A DNA stretch of 64,000 nucleotides from HK1 sp965202875 (lineage in GTDB: Bacteria > Pseudomonadota > Gammaproteobacteria > HK1), in contig OZ241870.1 in assembly GCA_965202875.1 (NCBI GenBank), positions 3,534,001 to 3,598,000 on the forward strand, given 5' to 3'. The position numbers and the translations under genes were made by a program. Positions 1 to 9,592 of this stretch are shown here, in pieces (the first letter of the stretch is position 1; the number at the start of each line of letters is the position of its first letter). A model generated the notes under the pieces. That model made no database searches. It saw only the letters and a list, made by a program, of their open reading frames with translations, and was not told where the DNA came from.

Positions 1-811
1 GCCCATGGGTCGCGTCGTCGCGCACCAGGGCGGGATGACGCCACACGTCGCCGAGGCTGATCCCGTCGATGGCGATGCGGCCGGGCCAGATCGGGCCGAG
101 GCCCTGGAGTACGGTGCGCAGCACGTCGCCGATTGCCACGGACGCGCGGCCCGCGCCCAGGTAGTCGAACAGATTGCCGATGCGGCCCGGTGCGTCACCG
201 AACCACGCGGGCCGCGCGCGCAGCACGTCCCCGAGCGCGCGCAGCAGCGCGACCCGTCCATCGAGGCCGGTGAGCGGATTGTCTTCGGCGACCTGGAACG
301 CCCGGGCCACCGTCTCCGCCGTCACCCGCGCGAGTCCGCCGGCGTCGGCGCGAAGCGGTTGTGCGGGGTCGGACGACAGTGCACCGGAGGCGAACAGGTG
401 CAGGCTCGCGACGCCGAGGCCCTCGGAGCGCGTGAGCACGAGTCCGGTGCGGGGCTCACTCCACCGCCAGGCCGCACCCGCGCCCGCGTCGAGGAGCACG
501 CTCGTGACCGCAAGATCGAAGCGGATGCGCGCGCGTTCGTGACCGTCGACACCTTCGAGCAGCGGCGTGACCCGATCGACGCCGCCGGCCTCGAAGTGCC
601 GCCACCGGCTGTGAAACGGTATGTCGAGCGACGGGTAGTTGCGCCGTACCTCACCGGCAACGTAGTCGGCGACGCCAGCGAGCCTCTCCGCGTCGAGCAC
701 GAAATGCGCGAGGGCGCCACGTTCGCACGCCGCGAGCAGTTCGTGGCAGCGTTCGCGCACCGCCTCGGCATTGCACAACGACAGCGCGGCGTCCGCCGAT
801 CCGATCCGCAT
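1..811 (-). CDS. URC4-like DUF1688 protein, uracil catabolism (3' end outside window)
   Basis: Reading down from the ATG at 811, the frame is open to the window edge, giving about 270 residues of a longer protein. The N-terminus (MRIGSADAALSLCNAEAV) is followed by FVLDAERL, then NYPSLDIPFHSRWRHFEAGG. Further on come SEGLGVASLHLFASG and DGRVALLRALGDVL, the pattern I associate with DUF1688, called URC4/Urg3 in fungi. Family knowledge: URC4 acts with URC1 in a non-reductive uracil degradation route, its exact reaction being poorly defined. The gene directly upstream on the same strand is the RibA-like URC1 homologue, only 44 bp away, so the two probably form an operon. The identification rests on remembered family pattern plus this neighbour. 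The C-terminus is not visible. Confidence 0.78.
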   Translation of the reverse strand, partial: MRIGSADAALSLCNAEAVRERCHELLAACERGALAHFVLDAERLAGVADYVAGEVRRNYPSLDIPFHSRWRHFEAGGVDRVTPLLEGVDGHERARIRFDLAVTSVLLDAGAGAAWRWSEPRTGLVLTRSEGLGVASLHLFASGALSSDPAQPLRADAGGLARVTAETVARAFQVAEDNPLTGLDGRVALLRALGDVLRARPAWFGDAPGRIGNLFDYLGAGRASVAIGDVLRTVLQGLGPIWPGRIAIDGISLGDVWRHPALVRDDATHG

Positions 812-855
812 CGTCCAGTCCCTTGTCCTTCGTCGCAAGCCGGCGGACACCCGGA

Positions 856-2130
856 TCAAGCGTCGAGCCCCCGGCCCTTCGGCTGCTTCAGCTCCTCCGC
901 ACCGACCGGCCGCTCGGTGAAGTAACCGGCTGCCTTCTTCGCGTCCATCTCGACGCTCGCGTCGCCCGGGATCAACTCGTCGGGGATCGCGATCCGCTCC
1001 ACGATCTCCAGCCCCTGGCGCACCAGGGCGTCGTGCTTCATGTTGCTCATCGACACGAAACGATCGATGCGCGACACCCCGAGCCAATGCAGCACGTCCG
1101 GCATCAGCTCCTGGAAACGCATGTCCTGGACCCCGGCCACGCATTCGGTGCGCTCGAAATAGGTCTCCGCCCGGTCGCCGCCCGGCTGGCGCTTGCGGGC
1201 GTTGTAGACGAGGAACTTGGTCACCTCGCCGAGGGCACGGCCTTCCTTCCGGTTGTAGACGACGAGCCCGCACCCGCCCTCCTGCGCGGTCTGGATGCAC
1301 ACCTCGACGCCGTGGGCAAGATAGGGCCGGCAGGTGCAGATGTCGGAGCCGAAGACGTCGGAGCCGTTGCATTCGTCGTGCACGCGGCAGGCGAGCTTGC
1401 GTCCGGGGTCGGCGATCGCGCCCGGATCCCCGATCATGTACACGGTGATGCCGCCGATGGGCGGCAGGAAGACCTTCAGATCGCCACGGGTGACGAGCTC
1501 CGGGAACATGCTGCCCGACTGTTCGAACAGACCGCGGCGCAGAGCGCTTTCCGCAATCCCGAACCGTTCGGCGATCCCCGGAAGATACCAGACCGGCTCG
1601 ATTGCGGCTTTCGTCACCCGCGTGTCGCCGTTCCCGGTGAGGACTTCGCCGTCGGGCTGCAGCCGGCCCGCCGCGATCGCCTCGCGGAACTCGGGCATGC
1701 TCACCCGCGCCTTGGTCACCGCGATGGTGGGGCGGATGTCCCAGCCCGCGGAGAGCTCATCGGCGAACGCTTCGCTCACCAAGTGGCCGTAGGGATCGAG
1801 CGAGACGATGGACGAGGGATCGATCCACCGGCGGTGCGGACCGATGCGGGCGGCCGGGGCGGTGTCGGTGAGGTCCGGGACGTGGACCGGATCGAGCGTC
1901 CCCGCCGCCACCGCAAGAGCGCGATAGAGCGAATAGGCGCCGGAGTGCGCCCCGATCGCATTGCGTTGCGCGGTGAGTGTACCGACGACGGGACCGCGCT
2001 CCGCCGCGCTCGCCGCGCCCCAGCGGATCGGCACGGCCGAGCCGCGACCCGCCGGATGGGAATGGAGTTTGATGTGCCGGGCATTGGCCGGGCGCTCGTT
2101 CATGCCGGGTCGAGATGCACGTTGAACCAT
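856..2130 (-). CDS. GTP cyclohydrolase II-like URC1 protein (RibA-related)
   Basis: The protein is about 424 residues, twice the length of a housekeeping RibA. The C-terminal half is RibA-like: the zinc-cysteine segment HDECNGSDVFGSDICTC, then the catalytic RKEGRALGEVTK region, then a nucleotide-binding end (MSNMKHDALVRQG). The long N-terminal extension (HPAGRGSAVPIRWG, DPYGHLVSEAF) is typical of the URC1 group, which works in uracil catabolism rather than riboflavin synthesis. A GTG at 2139 could also start the gene. I prefer the ATG at 2130 because an AGGTG lies about 8 bases before it. Adjacency to the DUF1688 gene supports the URC role. Ordinary riboflavin RibA is the less likely alternative. 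Confidence 0.85.
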   Translation of the reverse strand: MVQRASRPGMNERPANARHIKLHSHPAGRGSAVPIRWGAASAAERGPVVGTLTAQRNAIGAHSGAYSLYRALAVAAGTLDPVHVPDLTDTAPAARIGPHRRWIDPSSIVSLDPYGHLVSEAFADELSAGWDIRPTIAVTKARVSMPEFREAIAAGRLQPDGEVLTGNGDTRVTKAAIEPVWYLPGIAERFGIAESALRRGLFEQSGSMFPELVTRGDLKVFLPPIGGITVYMIGDPGAIADPGRKLACRVHDECNGSDVFGSDICTCRPYLAHGVEVCIQTAQEGGCGLVVYNRKEGRALGEVTKFLVYNARKRQPGGDRAETYFERTECVAGVQDMRFQELMPDVLHWLGVSRIDRFVSMSNMKHDALVRQGLEIVERIAIPDELIPGDASVEMDAKKAAGYFTERPVGAEELKQPKGRGLDA

Positions 2131-2251
2131 CTGTATCACCTGCTCGGTCGGGCAAGGGGGAATGGTAGATCAGCCGGGAGCACGGGCGCGCCGCTCGCGT
2201 GCCAAATCCATGACCGGCCACCGCCGGCCGGCACGTCCCGCCTGCGCGCCC

Positions 2252-3400
2252 TCACATCGCTCGCAGTCTCCGCGACGCCGTGCCCGCGCCGAGGGCGACC
2301 AGCACGAGGATTGCGCCGTTGAGCAGCAGCGTCGCGGCGGTCCCGAACGCACTCGACAGCAGCCCCACTTCGAGATGCCCGATCGGCGAGAAGCCCACCG
2401 CGACCTGCCATGCGCCCATCGCGCGGCCCCGTAGCGCCCCCGGCACCGCGAGCTGCATCATGCTCTGGGTCAGCACGTCGCTCGCCACCGCGCCGAATGC
2501 GATGCCTCCCACCACGAGCGCCGCCACGGGCAGGCTCGGCGCGAGCGCGAGCGCCATCACCGTCAGCCCGAACCCGGCGATCACCACAAGCCAGGTGATG
2601 CCGAGCCGGCGGCGCGGACCCATCACCGCCATCACGATCCCGCCGGCGATCCCGCCGGCGGAACGCGCCGCGTGCAAGAGGCCGAGTCCGGCGGCGTCGA
2701 GCGCCATCCGGCCGATGGCGATGTCGGGCAGCGCCGTCAGGAAGGAAAACCCGAACACTTCCACCGCCGCGGTCGCCATGACCAGGATGAGGAGAGGGCG
2801 ATTCGCACCGAGCTCACGGCCGAATTCGACGAGTCCTGCCCGCATCGACGGGCGTTCGGCCCCCGGGGCCGGGGCCCGTCCCCGCTGCCGCCCGAAGGTG
2901 GCGAGTGCGAGGACGTGCGCCGAGGACAGCACCATGTAGGCGATCCCGATGCCCATCTCCGCCGCCGTCCATCCCGCCACGAACGCGCCCGCGAGCTGCC
3001 CGAGCCGCATGGCGATATTGAGCGTACCCAGCGCGGACACGATGCGGTCGGCGCCGGCGAGGTCGAAGGCGTAGCTCGATCGTGCCGGGTTGTAGGCCGC
3101 GCGGAACACCCCCGAAACAAGGGTCAGGACGAGGATGGACACGAGCCCCGCGGCGTCACTCGCGATCAGGGCGCCGATGACGAACAGAACGATTCCGAGC
3201 GCCCCTTCCACGGCCCGCAGCACGCGAGCCCGATCAAGGCTGTCCGCGAGGGTTCCCGCGAGCGCCCCGACGAAGAAGTTGGGGGCGAAGTAGAGGGCGA
3301 CCGACAGCCCGACCCAGGCCGTCGAACCCGACAGCTCGTACACCGCGAGCCCGAACAGCAGCATCTCCCCCACCATCGACGCGCCGTTGAAGAACGTCAT
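2252..3400 (-). CDS. MFS transporter
   Basis: This is a 382-residue, strongly hydrophobic protein with about 10-12 membrane segments. It has the MFS loop-2/3-like motif GTLADSLDRARVL near residue 50 and further Arg/Gly-rich loops. The substrate cannot be told from sequence; the set resembles the enterobactin-exporter-like or MFS_3 group. The ATG at 3400 is the first plausible start, but the frame stays open upstream and encodes residues such as RGFRQSLTIGGPGFRRLLS that look like a normal MFS N-terminus. No clear ATG, GTG or TTG was found there, so the real start may lie upstream or have been damaged. It follows lpdA on the same strand by about 150 bp and may be transcribed with it. Confidence 0.8.
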   Translation of the reverse strand: MTFFNGASMVGEMLLFGLAVYELSGSTAWVGLSVALYFAPNFFVGALAGTLADSLDRARVLRAVEGALGIVLFVIGALIASDAAGLVSILVLTLVSGVFRAAYNPARSSYAFDLAGADRIVSALGTLNIAMRLGQLAGAFVAGWTAAEMGIGIAYMVLSSAHVLALATFGRQRGRAPAPGAERPSMRAGLVEFGRELGANRPLLILVMATAAVEVFGFSFLTALPDIAIGRMALDAAGLGLLHAARSAGGIAGGIVMAVMGPRRRLGITWLVVIAGFGLTVMALALAPSLPVAALVVGGIAFGAVASDVLTQSMMQLAVPGALRGRAMGAWQVAVGFSPIGHLEVGLLSSAFGTAATLLLNGAILVLVALGAGTASRRLRAM

Positions 3401-3547
3401 CGACAGGAGCCGGCGAAAGCCGGGCCCGCCGATCGTGAGGGATTGCCGGAATCCTCGGATCGAGGACCCCCGGGCGCTGGGGTTGCTCCGTTTCAGTGGA
3501 CGGTCAAGGAGTGTCGTCGCTGTCGCGCATGGGCCGGGACCCGGCCG

Positions 3548-4975
3548 CTACTTCCCCCGGCGCGGAACGTAGAGGTCCGTGATCGTTCCCTCGACCATCT
3601 CGGCCGCGAAGTTGAACGTCTCCGACAGCGTCGGATGAGGATGGATGGTGAGGCCCACGTCGCGCGCGTCCGCGCCCATCTCGATGGCCAGCGTCGCCTC
3701 GGCGATGAGATCGCCGGCGTGGGGGCCGACGATGCCGGCTCCGAGCAGCCGCCCGCTCCCGCGGTCGAACAGCACCTTGGTCAGCCCCTCGCTACGACCG
3801 ATGCCGAGCGCCCGCCCGCTCGCGGCCCAGGGGAAGGTGGCCTTGTCGACGTCGATGCCCCGCTCCCGCGCCTCGGTCTCGGTCAGCCCCGTCCACGCGA
3901 CCTCCGGATCGGTGTACGCCACCGAGGGGATCGCCAGCGCATCGAAGCTCGACTTCCGGCCCGCGCATACCTCCGCGGCCACCTTGCCCTCGTGGGTCGC
4001 CTTGTGGGCGAGCATCGGCGGCCCGGCCACGTCGCCGATCGCGAAGACGTGCTCGACGTTGGTGCGCTGGTGCCGGTCGGCGGGGATGAAGCCGTGCTCG
4101 TCCACATGTACGCCGGCGTTTTCGGCTCCGATCCGGTCGCCGTTGGGGCGCCGTCCGACCGCGACGAGCACCCGGTCGAACGTATCCTCGGCCGGCCCGT
4201 CCGGACCCTCGAAGGAGACGCGCAACCCGGAGGCTCCGGGGGTGATCCCCATGACCTTCGTCGAGAGCCGGATCGACTCGTACCGGGCGCGGATTCGCTG
4301 CTCCAGCGGCTTGACGAGATCGCGGTCGCAGCCTGGGATGAGCCCGTCCACCAGCTCGACCACATTCACCCGCGAGCCCAGCGCGGCGTAGACGGTGGCC
4401 AATTCCAGCCCGATGATGCCGCCGCCGATGACGAGGAGGCGCGGCGGCACGTCGTCGAGCACGAGCGCATCGGTCGAGTCCATCAGGCGCGGGTCGCCGT
4501 TCGGAGACCCGGGGATCTCGACCGCCCGCGACCCGGCCGCGACGATCGCCCGCTCGAATCCGATCTCCGTGGCGCCACCGGGGGTCGCGATGCTCAGGCG
4601 GTGGGGCGACACGAACGCGCCGTCGCCCTGCACGACCTGAACCTTGCGTTGCCTTGCGAGCCCCGCGAGTCCGCGGGTGAGCCGCGCGACGACCTGGCTC
4701 TTCCAGCCCGCGAGCTTCGGGAGATCGATCGAGGGCGGCCCGAACGCGATCCCGTGCGCGGCCATCTCTCCCGCCCCGTCGATGACCGCGGCGGCATGGA
4801 GCAGTGCTTTGGACGGGATGCACCCGACGTTGAGGCAGACCCCGCCCAGGGTCGGGTAGCGCTCGACGAGCACGGTGCGCAAGCCCAGGTCGGCGGCGCG
4901 GAACGCGGCGGTGTACCCCCCCGGCCCCGCCCCGAGGACCACGACCTCCGCTTCGATGGACGGGGGAGCGTGCAC
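3548..4975 (-). CDS. lpdA: Dihydrolipoyl dehydrogenase (E3 of pyruvate dehydrogenase)
   Basis: E3 reoxidises the lipoyl groups of the E2 subunit with FAD and NAD+. The N-terminal FAD site VVVLGAGPGGYTAAFRAADL is followed by the redox disulphide GGVCLNVGCIPSK. A second Rossmann site (VIGGGIIGLELATVYAALGS) comes mid-protein, and the catalytic His/Glu segment HPHPTLSETF lies near the C-terminus. Length (about 475) is normal. A TTG at 4987 overlaps the stop of the upstream small gene, but GAGG placed 6 bases before GTG 4975 makes that GTG the better start. It is the last gene of the aceE-aceF-small ORF-lpdA operon. Confidence 0.95.
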   Translation of the reverse strand: MHAPPSIEAEVVVLGAGPGGYTAAFRAADLGLRTVLVERYPTLGGVCLNVGCIPSKALLHAAAVIDGAGEMAAHGIAFGPPSIDLPKLAGWKSQVVARLTRGLAGLARQRKVQVVQGDGAFVSPHRLSIATPGGATEIGFERAIVAAGSRAVEIPGSPNGDPRLMDSTDALVLDDVPPRLLVIGGGIIGLELATVYAALGSRVNVVELVDGLIPGCDRDLVKPLEQRIRARYESIRLSTKVMGITPGASGLRVSFEGPDGPAEDTFDRVLVAVGRRPNGDRIGAENAGVHVDEHGFIPADRHQRTNVEHVFAIGDVAGPPMLAHKATHEGKVAAEVCAGRKSSFDALAIPSVAYTDPEVAWTGLTETEARERGIDVDKATFPWAASGRALGIGRSEGLTKVLFDRGSGRLLGAGIVGPHAGDLIAEATLAIEMGADARDVGLTIHPHPTLSETFNFAAEMVEGTITDLYVPRRGK

Positions 4976-4983
4976 GGTATTCC

Positions 4984-5109
4984 TCAATCCCTTTTCTTCG
5001 GTGGTGGGGGAGGTGGTGGTTTCGGTTTGACGGCGCGCACGGGTTTCGGGGACACGCTTTCTCGTAGACTTTCGCGTCTGGAGGGTGGTGGTGTTGGTTC
5101 CTTGGCCAT
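4984..5109 (-). CDS. 41-residue proline-rich, lysine-rich small protein inside the pdh operon
   Basis: A short frame (start ATG 5109, TGA 4984) encodes 41 residues beginning MAKEPTPPPSRRESLRES and ending with seven consecutive prolines followed by KKRD. A strong AGGAG lies 7 bases before the ATG. The gene fills almost exactly the space between aceF (stop 5145) and lpdA, and its stop region supplies lpdA's ribosome site. It has no membrane segment or known domain. The seven-proline run would be expected to slow translation and need EF-P, so it could set the E2:E3 ratio by translational coupling, or the peptide could bind the complex; both are inference. A second polyproline microprotein occurs at 29974-30084. 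Confidence 0.6.
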   Translation of the reverse strand: MAKEPTPPPSRRESLRESVSPKPVRAVKPKPPPPPPPKKRD

Positions 5110-5144
5110 GACTTGCTCCTCGGATTGCTCATCGCCCCGCACGG

Positions 5145-6689
5145 CTACAGCAGCAGCCGCCGCACGTCGCCGAGCAGGCGGGCGAGGTGCGCGAGGAAGC
5201 GGGCCGCATCCGCGCCGTCCACGACGCGGTGGTCCCAGGAGAGATCCAGGGGCAGCATCAGGCGCGGCGCGAACCCGGAGCCGTCCCAGACCGGGGCCGT
5301 CCGGGCCCGGGACACGCCGAGGATCGCGACCTCGGGGGCGTTGACGATCGGGGTGAACGCGGTGCCTCCGATGCCGCCGAGGCTGGAGATGGTGAACGTG
5401 CCGCCCTTCATCTCGTCGGATTTCAATGCGCCTTCGCGCGCGCGGGCGCCGAGTCCGGCCATCTCGCGCGCGAGGTCGTACACGCCCTTGCGGTCGGCGT
5501 CGCGCAACACCGGGACCATCAGCCCGTTCGGGGTGTCCACGGCGATGCCGACGTGGACGTACTTCTTGACGATGAGGGTGTCCCCGCCGGGTCCGAGCGA
5601 TGCGTTGAAGACCGCATGTTCCGCCAGGGCCGAAGCCACCGCCTTCGTGATGAAGGCGAGCAGGGTGATGCGCACCCCGCGCGCCGCCGCCTCTGCCTTG
5701 ATCGATTGGCGGAACGCCTCCAGCTCGGTGACGTCCGCCTCGTCGTGGCTGGTGACGTGGGGGACGTTCACCCACGCCCGGTGCAGGTGCAGGCCCGAGA
5801 TGCGCTTGATCCGCGACAGCGGGCGCGTCTCGACCTCTCCGAACTTCGCGAAGTCCACGGCCGGGATCGGCGCAATACCGGTCCCTTCGGCGGCCGGGGG
5901 CGGTGCGGAGAGGGCGCTCTTCACGAAGCCGCTGACGTCCTCGCGCAGCACCCGGCCCTTGCGGCCGGTTCCCTTGACCCTGGCGAGATCGACGCCGAGC
6001 TCGCGCGCGTAGCGCCGCATCGCCGGCGTGGCGTGGGAGACCGGTGGGGGAGCGGGCTCGCTTTCAAGCCCCGCGGTCGGCGACGGCCGGCCGCGCGGCG
6101 CGCGCGGGTCCGGCTGGCTGGCGGCGCCGGGTGCGGGCTCGGGGGCCGCCGCTGCATCGCCTGGCGGTCCGGGAGGCGGCGCCGGAGCCGCCACCGCCGG
6201 GGCATCGGGGGCGTCCGGTGTCCGGCCGGACGTTGTTCCGGTGATCGGAACGGCATGATGCGCGGCATGGGCCGGAGCGTCGGGGGGCTGTCCGGGCGCC
6301 GTTCCGGCGATCGGATCGGCCCGGCCCGGGTCGGGGTCGGACGTGGAGGCATCCGGGGCTTGGCCGGGCGCCGCGTCGGCAGATTCGGCGGCTTCGGCAG
6401 ATGGGCCGGCCCGGGGGGATTCGGCGGGCGTGGCTCCGTCCACGGATCCGGCCGGATCGAGGGTCAGGATCAGTGCGCCCTCGGACACGAGATCCCCCAC
6501 CGAGAGGGCGATGCCGGCGACCCTGCCGGCCACCGGGCAGGGCACGTCCATCGTCGCCTTGTCGCTCTCCAGGGTGACGATCGGATCTTCCGGACGGATC
6601 CGGTCACCGACCTCGACCAGGACCTCGATGACCGGGACGTCGGAGAAGTCTCCGATGTCGGGGACGCGAATCTCGGCCGGCTCCGCCAC
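5145..6689 (-). CDS. aceF: Dihydrolipoamide acetyltransferase (E2 of pyruvate dehydrogenase)
   Basis: The 514-residue protein forms the E2 core and moves acetyl groups to CoA. An N-terminal lipoyl domain has the modified lysine in ESDKATMD (about residue 43). A long Ala/Pro/Asp linker follows (about 85-210). The E1/E3-binding domain (HATPAMRRYARELGVDL) lies near 217, and the C-terminal acyltransferase domain ends with the catalytic DHRVVDGADAARF. There is a single lipoyl domain, fewer than E. coli AceF. The linker is full of repeats of the PDAP/GTAPGQ type, partly from tandem DNA repeats. It begins 13 bp after aceE, clearly the same operon. Confidence 0.95.
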   Translation of the reverse strand: MAEPAEIRVPDIGDFSDVPVIEVLVEVGDRIRPEDPIVTLESDKATMDVPCPVAGRVAGIALSVGDLVSEGALILTLDPAGSVDGATPAESPRAGPSAEAAESADAAPGQAPDASTSDPDPGRADPIAGTAPGQPPDAPAHAAHHAVPITGTTSGRTPDAPDAPAVAAPAPPPGPPGDAAAAPEPAPGAASQPDPRAPRGRPSPTAGLESEPAPPPVSHATPAMRRYARELGVDLARVKGTGRKGRVLREDVSGFVKSALSAPPPAAEGTGIAPIPAVDFAKFGEVETRPLSRIKRISGLHLHRAWVNVPHVTSHDEADVTELEAFRQSIKAEAAARGVRITLLAFITKAVASALAEHAVFNASLGPGGDTLIVKKYVHVGIAVDTPNGLMVPVLRDADRKGVYDLAREMAGLGARAREGALKSDEMKGGTFTISSLGGIGGTAFTPIVNAPEVAILGVSRARTAPVWDGSGFAPRLMLPLDLSWDHRVVDGADAARFLAHLARLLGDVRRLLL

Positions 6690-6702
6690 GGTCGCGCCCT
6701 CC

Positions 6703-9384
6703 TCACCGTTCCCAGGGATGCGGCAGTTCCGGGTCGATCCCGTACTTCGCGATCGCGTCCGCGACGGTCTGTGGCTCGATCGAGTTCTCGCCGACGAGCG
6801 TCTTCAGCGTCGCGACCACGATGTGGAACCGATCGACCTCGAAGAAGGCCCGGAGACGCGCCCGTACGTCGCTGCGGCCGAAGCCGTCGGTGCCCAGCGT
6901 GACGAAGCGCCGGTTCACCCAGGGGCGGATCTGGTCCGCGAACAGGCGCATGTAGTCCGAGGCCGCCACCACCGGACCCTCGCGCACGCCGAGGCAGTGC
7001 TCGACGTAGCTCCGGCGCGGCACCTCGGTCGGGTGCAGGCGGTTCCAGCGCTCGACCGCCATGCCGTCGCGCCGCAGCTCGGTGAAGCTCGTGGCGCTCC
7101 ATATGTCGGCGTTCACCCCGTAGTCCGCTTCCAGCAGATCCGCCGCGGCGATCACTTCGCGCAGGATGGCGCCGCTTCCCAGGAGCTGCGCCCGCGGGCG
7201 CTTCTTCCAGCCACGCTCCGACGGCGATCCTTCGCGCAGCAGGTACATCCCCTTGAGAATGCCTTCCTCGCAGCCGACCGGCATGGGCGGATGCGGGTAG
7301 TTCTCGTTCATCACCGTGAGGTAGTAGAAGACGTTCTCCTGCGCGGAGAACATCCGCTCCAGCCCGTGGTGCACGATGACTGCGAGCTCGTAGGCGAAGG
7401 TGGGGTCGTAGGAGGCGCAGTTCGGGATCGTCGAGGCCAGGACGTGGCTGTGGCCGTCGTCGTGCTGCAACCCCTCGCCGGCCAGGGTGGTGCGCCCCGC
7501 GGTGCCTCCGACGAGGAAGCCTCGCGCCTGCATGTCGCCCGCCGCCCACGCCAGATCGCCGATGCGCTGGAACCCGAACATCGAGTAGAAGATGTAGAAC
7601 GGGATCATGTTGAGCCCGTGGTTGGAGTAGGCGGTGGCGGCGGCCATCCACGAGCTGACCGCCCCCGCCTCGGTGATGCCTTCCTCCAGGATCTGCCCGT
7701 CGCGCGCCTCGCGGTAGAACATGAGCTGGTCCGCGTCCTGCGGCACGTAGAGCTGGCCCTTGTCGGAGTAGATGCCGAGCTGGCGGAACAGCCCCTCCAT
7801 GCCGAAGGTGCGCGCCTCGTCCGGGACGATGGGCACGATGAAGCGGCCGATGTTCCGGTCTCGGGTCAGGGCGGTGAGGATGCGCACGAAGGCCATCGTG
7901 GTGGACATCTCGCGCTCGCCGCTGCCCTTGAGCAGGGCGTCGAACGCGGACAGCTCCGGGATCTCGCAGGGCGCGGCCTTGCGCCGGCGCTGGGGCAGGT
8001 AGCCGCCGAGGCGCTCGCGGCGCTCGCGCATGTAGCGGATCTCGGGGCTGTCCTCGGGGGGGCGGTAGAACGGGGCGTCCGCGATCTCGTCGTCCGAGAT
8101 GGGGATGTCGAAGCGGTCGCGGAAGGCCTTGAGCGCGTCCTCGCCCATCTTCTTCTGCTGGTGGGTGACGTTCTGCCCCTCGCCGGCCTCCCCCATCCCG
8201 TAGCCCTTCACCGTCTTGGCGAGGATCACGGTGGGCTCGCCGGTGTGCCTGACCGCTTCGGCGTAGGCCGCGTAGACCTTGTGCGGGTCGTGGCCGCCGC
8301 GGTTCAGGCGCCAGATGTCCTCGTCGGACAGGTTCGAGACCATCTTCTTCAGCTCCGGGTACTTGCCGAAGAAGTGCTCCCGCGTATACGCCCCGCCCTT
8401 GGCCTTGAAGTTCTGGTACTCGCCGTCGACCGCCTCGTCCATGCGCTTGCGCAGCAACCCCTTGGTGTCGAGGTGCAGCAGCGGGTCCCAGTACGATCCC
8501 CAGATCACCTTGAGCACGTTCCAGCCCGCCCCCCGGAACGCCGCTTCGAGCTCCTGGATGATCTTGCCGTTGCCGCGCACCGGGCCGTCGAGCCGCTGGA
8601 GGTTGCAGTTGACCACGAAGACGAGGTTGTCGAGCTTCTCGCGCGAGGCGAGGGTGATCGCGCCGAGCGCCTCCGGCTCGTCCATCTCCCCGTCGCCCAT
8701 GAACGCCCACACCTTGCGCCGGGAGGTGTCGAGCAGCCCCCGGTTGTGCAGGTACTTCATGAACCGCGCCTGGTAGATGGCCATGATCGGGCCGAGCCCC
8801 ATCGACACGGTGGGGAACTGCCAGAAGTCGGGCATCAGCCAGGGATGCGGGTAGGACGAGAGCCCCTTGCCGCCGACCTCCTGTCGGAACTTGTGGAGCT
8901 GGTCCTCGCCGATGCGGCCTTCGAGGAAGGCGCGGGCGTAGATCCCCGGCGCGGAATGCCCCTGCATGAAGATCAGGTCGCCGCCGTGGGCCTCGTTCGG
9001 CGCGTGCCAGAAGTGGTTGAAGCCCACGTCGTAGAGGGTCGCGGCGGAGGCGAAGCTCGCGATGTGGCCGCCGAGCTCGCTCGCGAGGCGGTTCGCCTGC
9101 ACCACCATCGCCAGCGCGTTCCAGCGGATCAGGGAGCGGATGCGCCACTCGATCGCCGCATCGCCGGGGGTGTGCTCGGCTCGTGATTCGGGGATGGTGT
9201 TGACGTAGGGCGTGTTGCCCGGGAACGGCAGGCTCGCGCCGCTCTCGCGCGCGTGCTCCATGAGGGTGGTGAGCAGGAAGTGGGCGCGCTCCACACCGTC
9301 GCGGTCGATGACGGACCGGAGCGATTCCAGCCATTCCCGGGTCTCGACGGCGTCGACGTCGATCATCTTCGGGTTGGCGGCCAT
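6703..9384 (-). CDS. aceE: Pyruvate dehydrogenase E1, homodimeric type
   Basis: This 893-residue protein is the thiamine-diphosphate decarboxylase that feeds acetyl groups to AceF. The ThDP/Mg site GDGEMDEPEALGAITLASRE followed by the VVNCNLQ segment is clear around residue 230. The N-terminus (REWLESLRSVIDRDGVERAH) and the FPGNTPYVNTIP segment are standard for AceE. Length matches the E. coli family. It is the first gene of the operon; the 208 bp upstream to the rhodanese gene must hold the promoter, though I could not pick a convincing box. Confidence 0.97.
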   Translation of the reverse strand: MAANPKMIDVDAVETREWLESLRSVIDRDGVERAHFLLTTLMEHARESGASLPFPGNTPYVNTIPESRAEHTPGDAAIEWRIRSLIRWNALAMVVQANRLASELGGHIASFASAATLYDVGFNHFWHAPNEAHGGDLIFMQGHSAPGIYARAFLEGRIGEDQLHKFRQEVGGKGLSSYPHPWLMPDFWQFPTVSMGLGPIMAIYQARFMKYLHNRGLLDTSRRKVWAFMGDGEMDEPEALGAITLASREKLDNLVFVVNCNLQRLDGPVRGNGKIIQELEAAFRGAGWNVLKVIWGSYWDPLLHLDTKGLLRKRMDEAVDGEYQNFKAKGGAYTREHFFGKYPELKKMVSNLSDEDIWRLNRGGHDPHKVYAAYAEAVRHTGEPTVILAKTVKGYGMGEAGEGQNVTHQQKKMGEDALKAFRDRFDIPISDDEIADAPFYRPPEDSPEIRYMRERRERLGGYLPQRRRKAAPCEIPELSAFDALLKGSGEREMSTTMAFVRILTALTRDRNIGRFIVPIVPDEARTFGMEGLFRQLGIYSDKGQLYVPQDADQLMFYREARDGQILEEGITEAGAVSSWMAAATAYSNHGLNMIPFYIFYSMFGFQRIGDLAWAAGDMQARGFLVGGTAGRTTLAGEGLQHDDGHSHVLASTIPNCASYDPTFAYELAVIVHHGLERMFSAQENVFYYLTVMNENYPHPPMPVGCEEGILKGMYLLREGSPSERGWKKRPRAQLLGSGAILREVIAAADLLEADYGVNADIWSATSFTELRRDGMAVERWNRLHPTEVPRRSYVEHCLGVREGPVVAASDYMRLFADQIRPWVNRRFVTLGTDGFGRSDVRARLRAFFEVDRFHIVVATLKTLVGENSIEPQTVADAIAKYGIDPELPHPWER

Positions 9385-9592
9385 GGCGTTTCCATCCGGT
9401 CGTGGCGGGAAATTCGGAGATTACGGTACATGGTCGAACGATCCCCTCGGCATCTGTCCGAATGTCACCGGGCAACGCTCAAACGTCTCCAGCGTTGCGG
9501 CGCTCCCGGACCATCCGCGGACCGGCGTTGATCCGCCGATGCGCGAGAACCGTCCTGCTGCATCCACACGCTTCCGTCCCAATCGCACCGTG

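Noticed and set aside
823..2322. Long plus-strand open frame opposite the URC1 gene
   Set aside because: It is the antisense of a well-supported gene, kept open by high GC; no family signal. The same applies to long antisense frames opposite aceE, the binding protein, icmF and the dehydrogenase.
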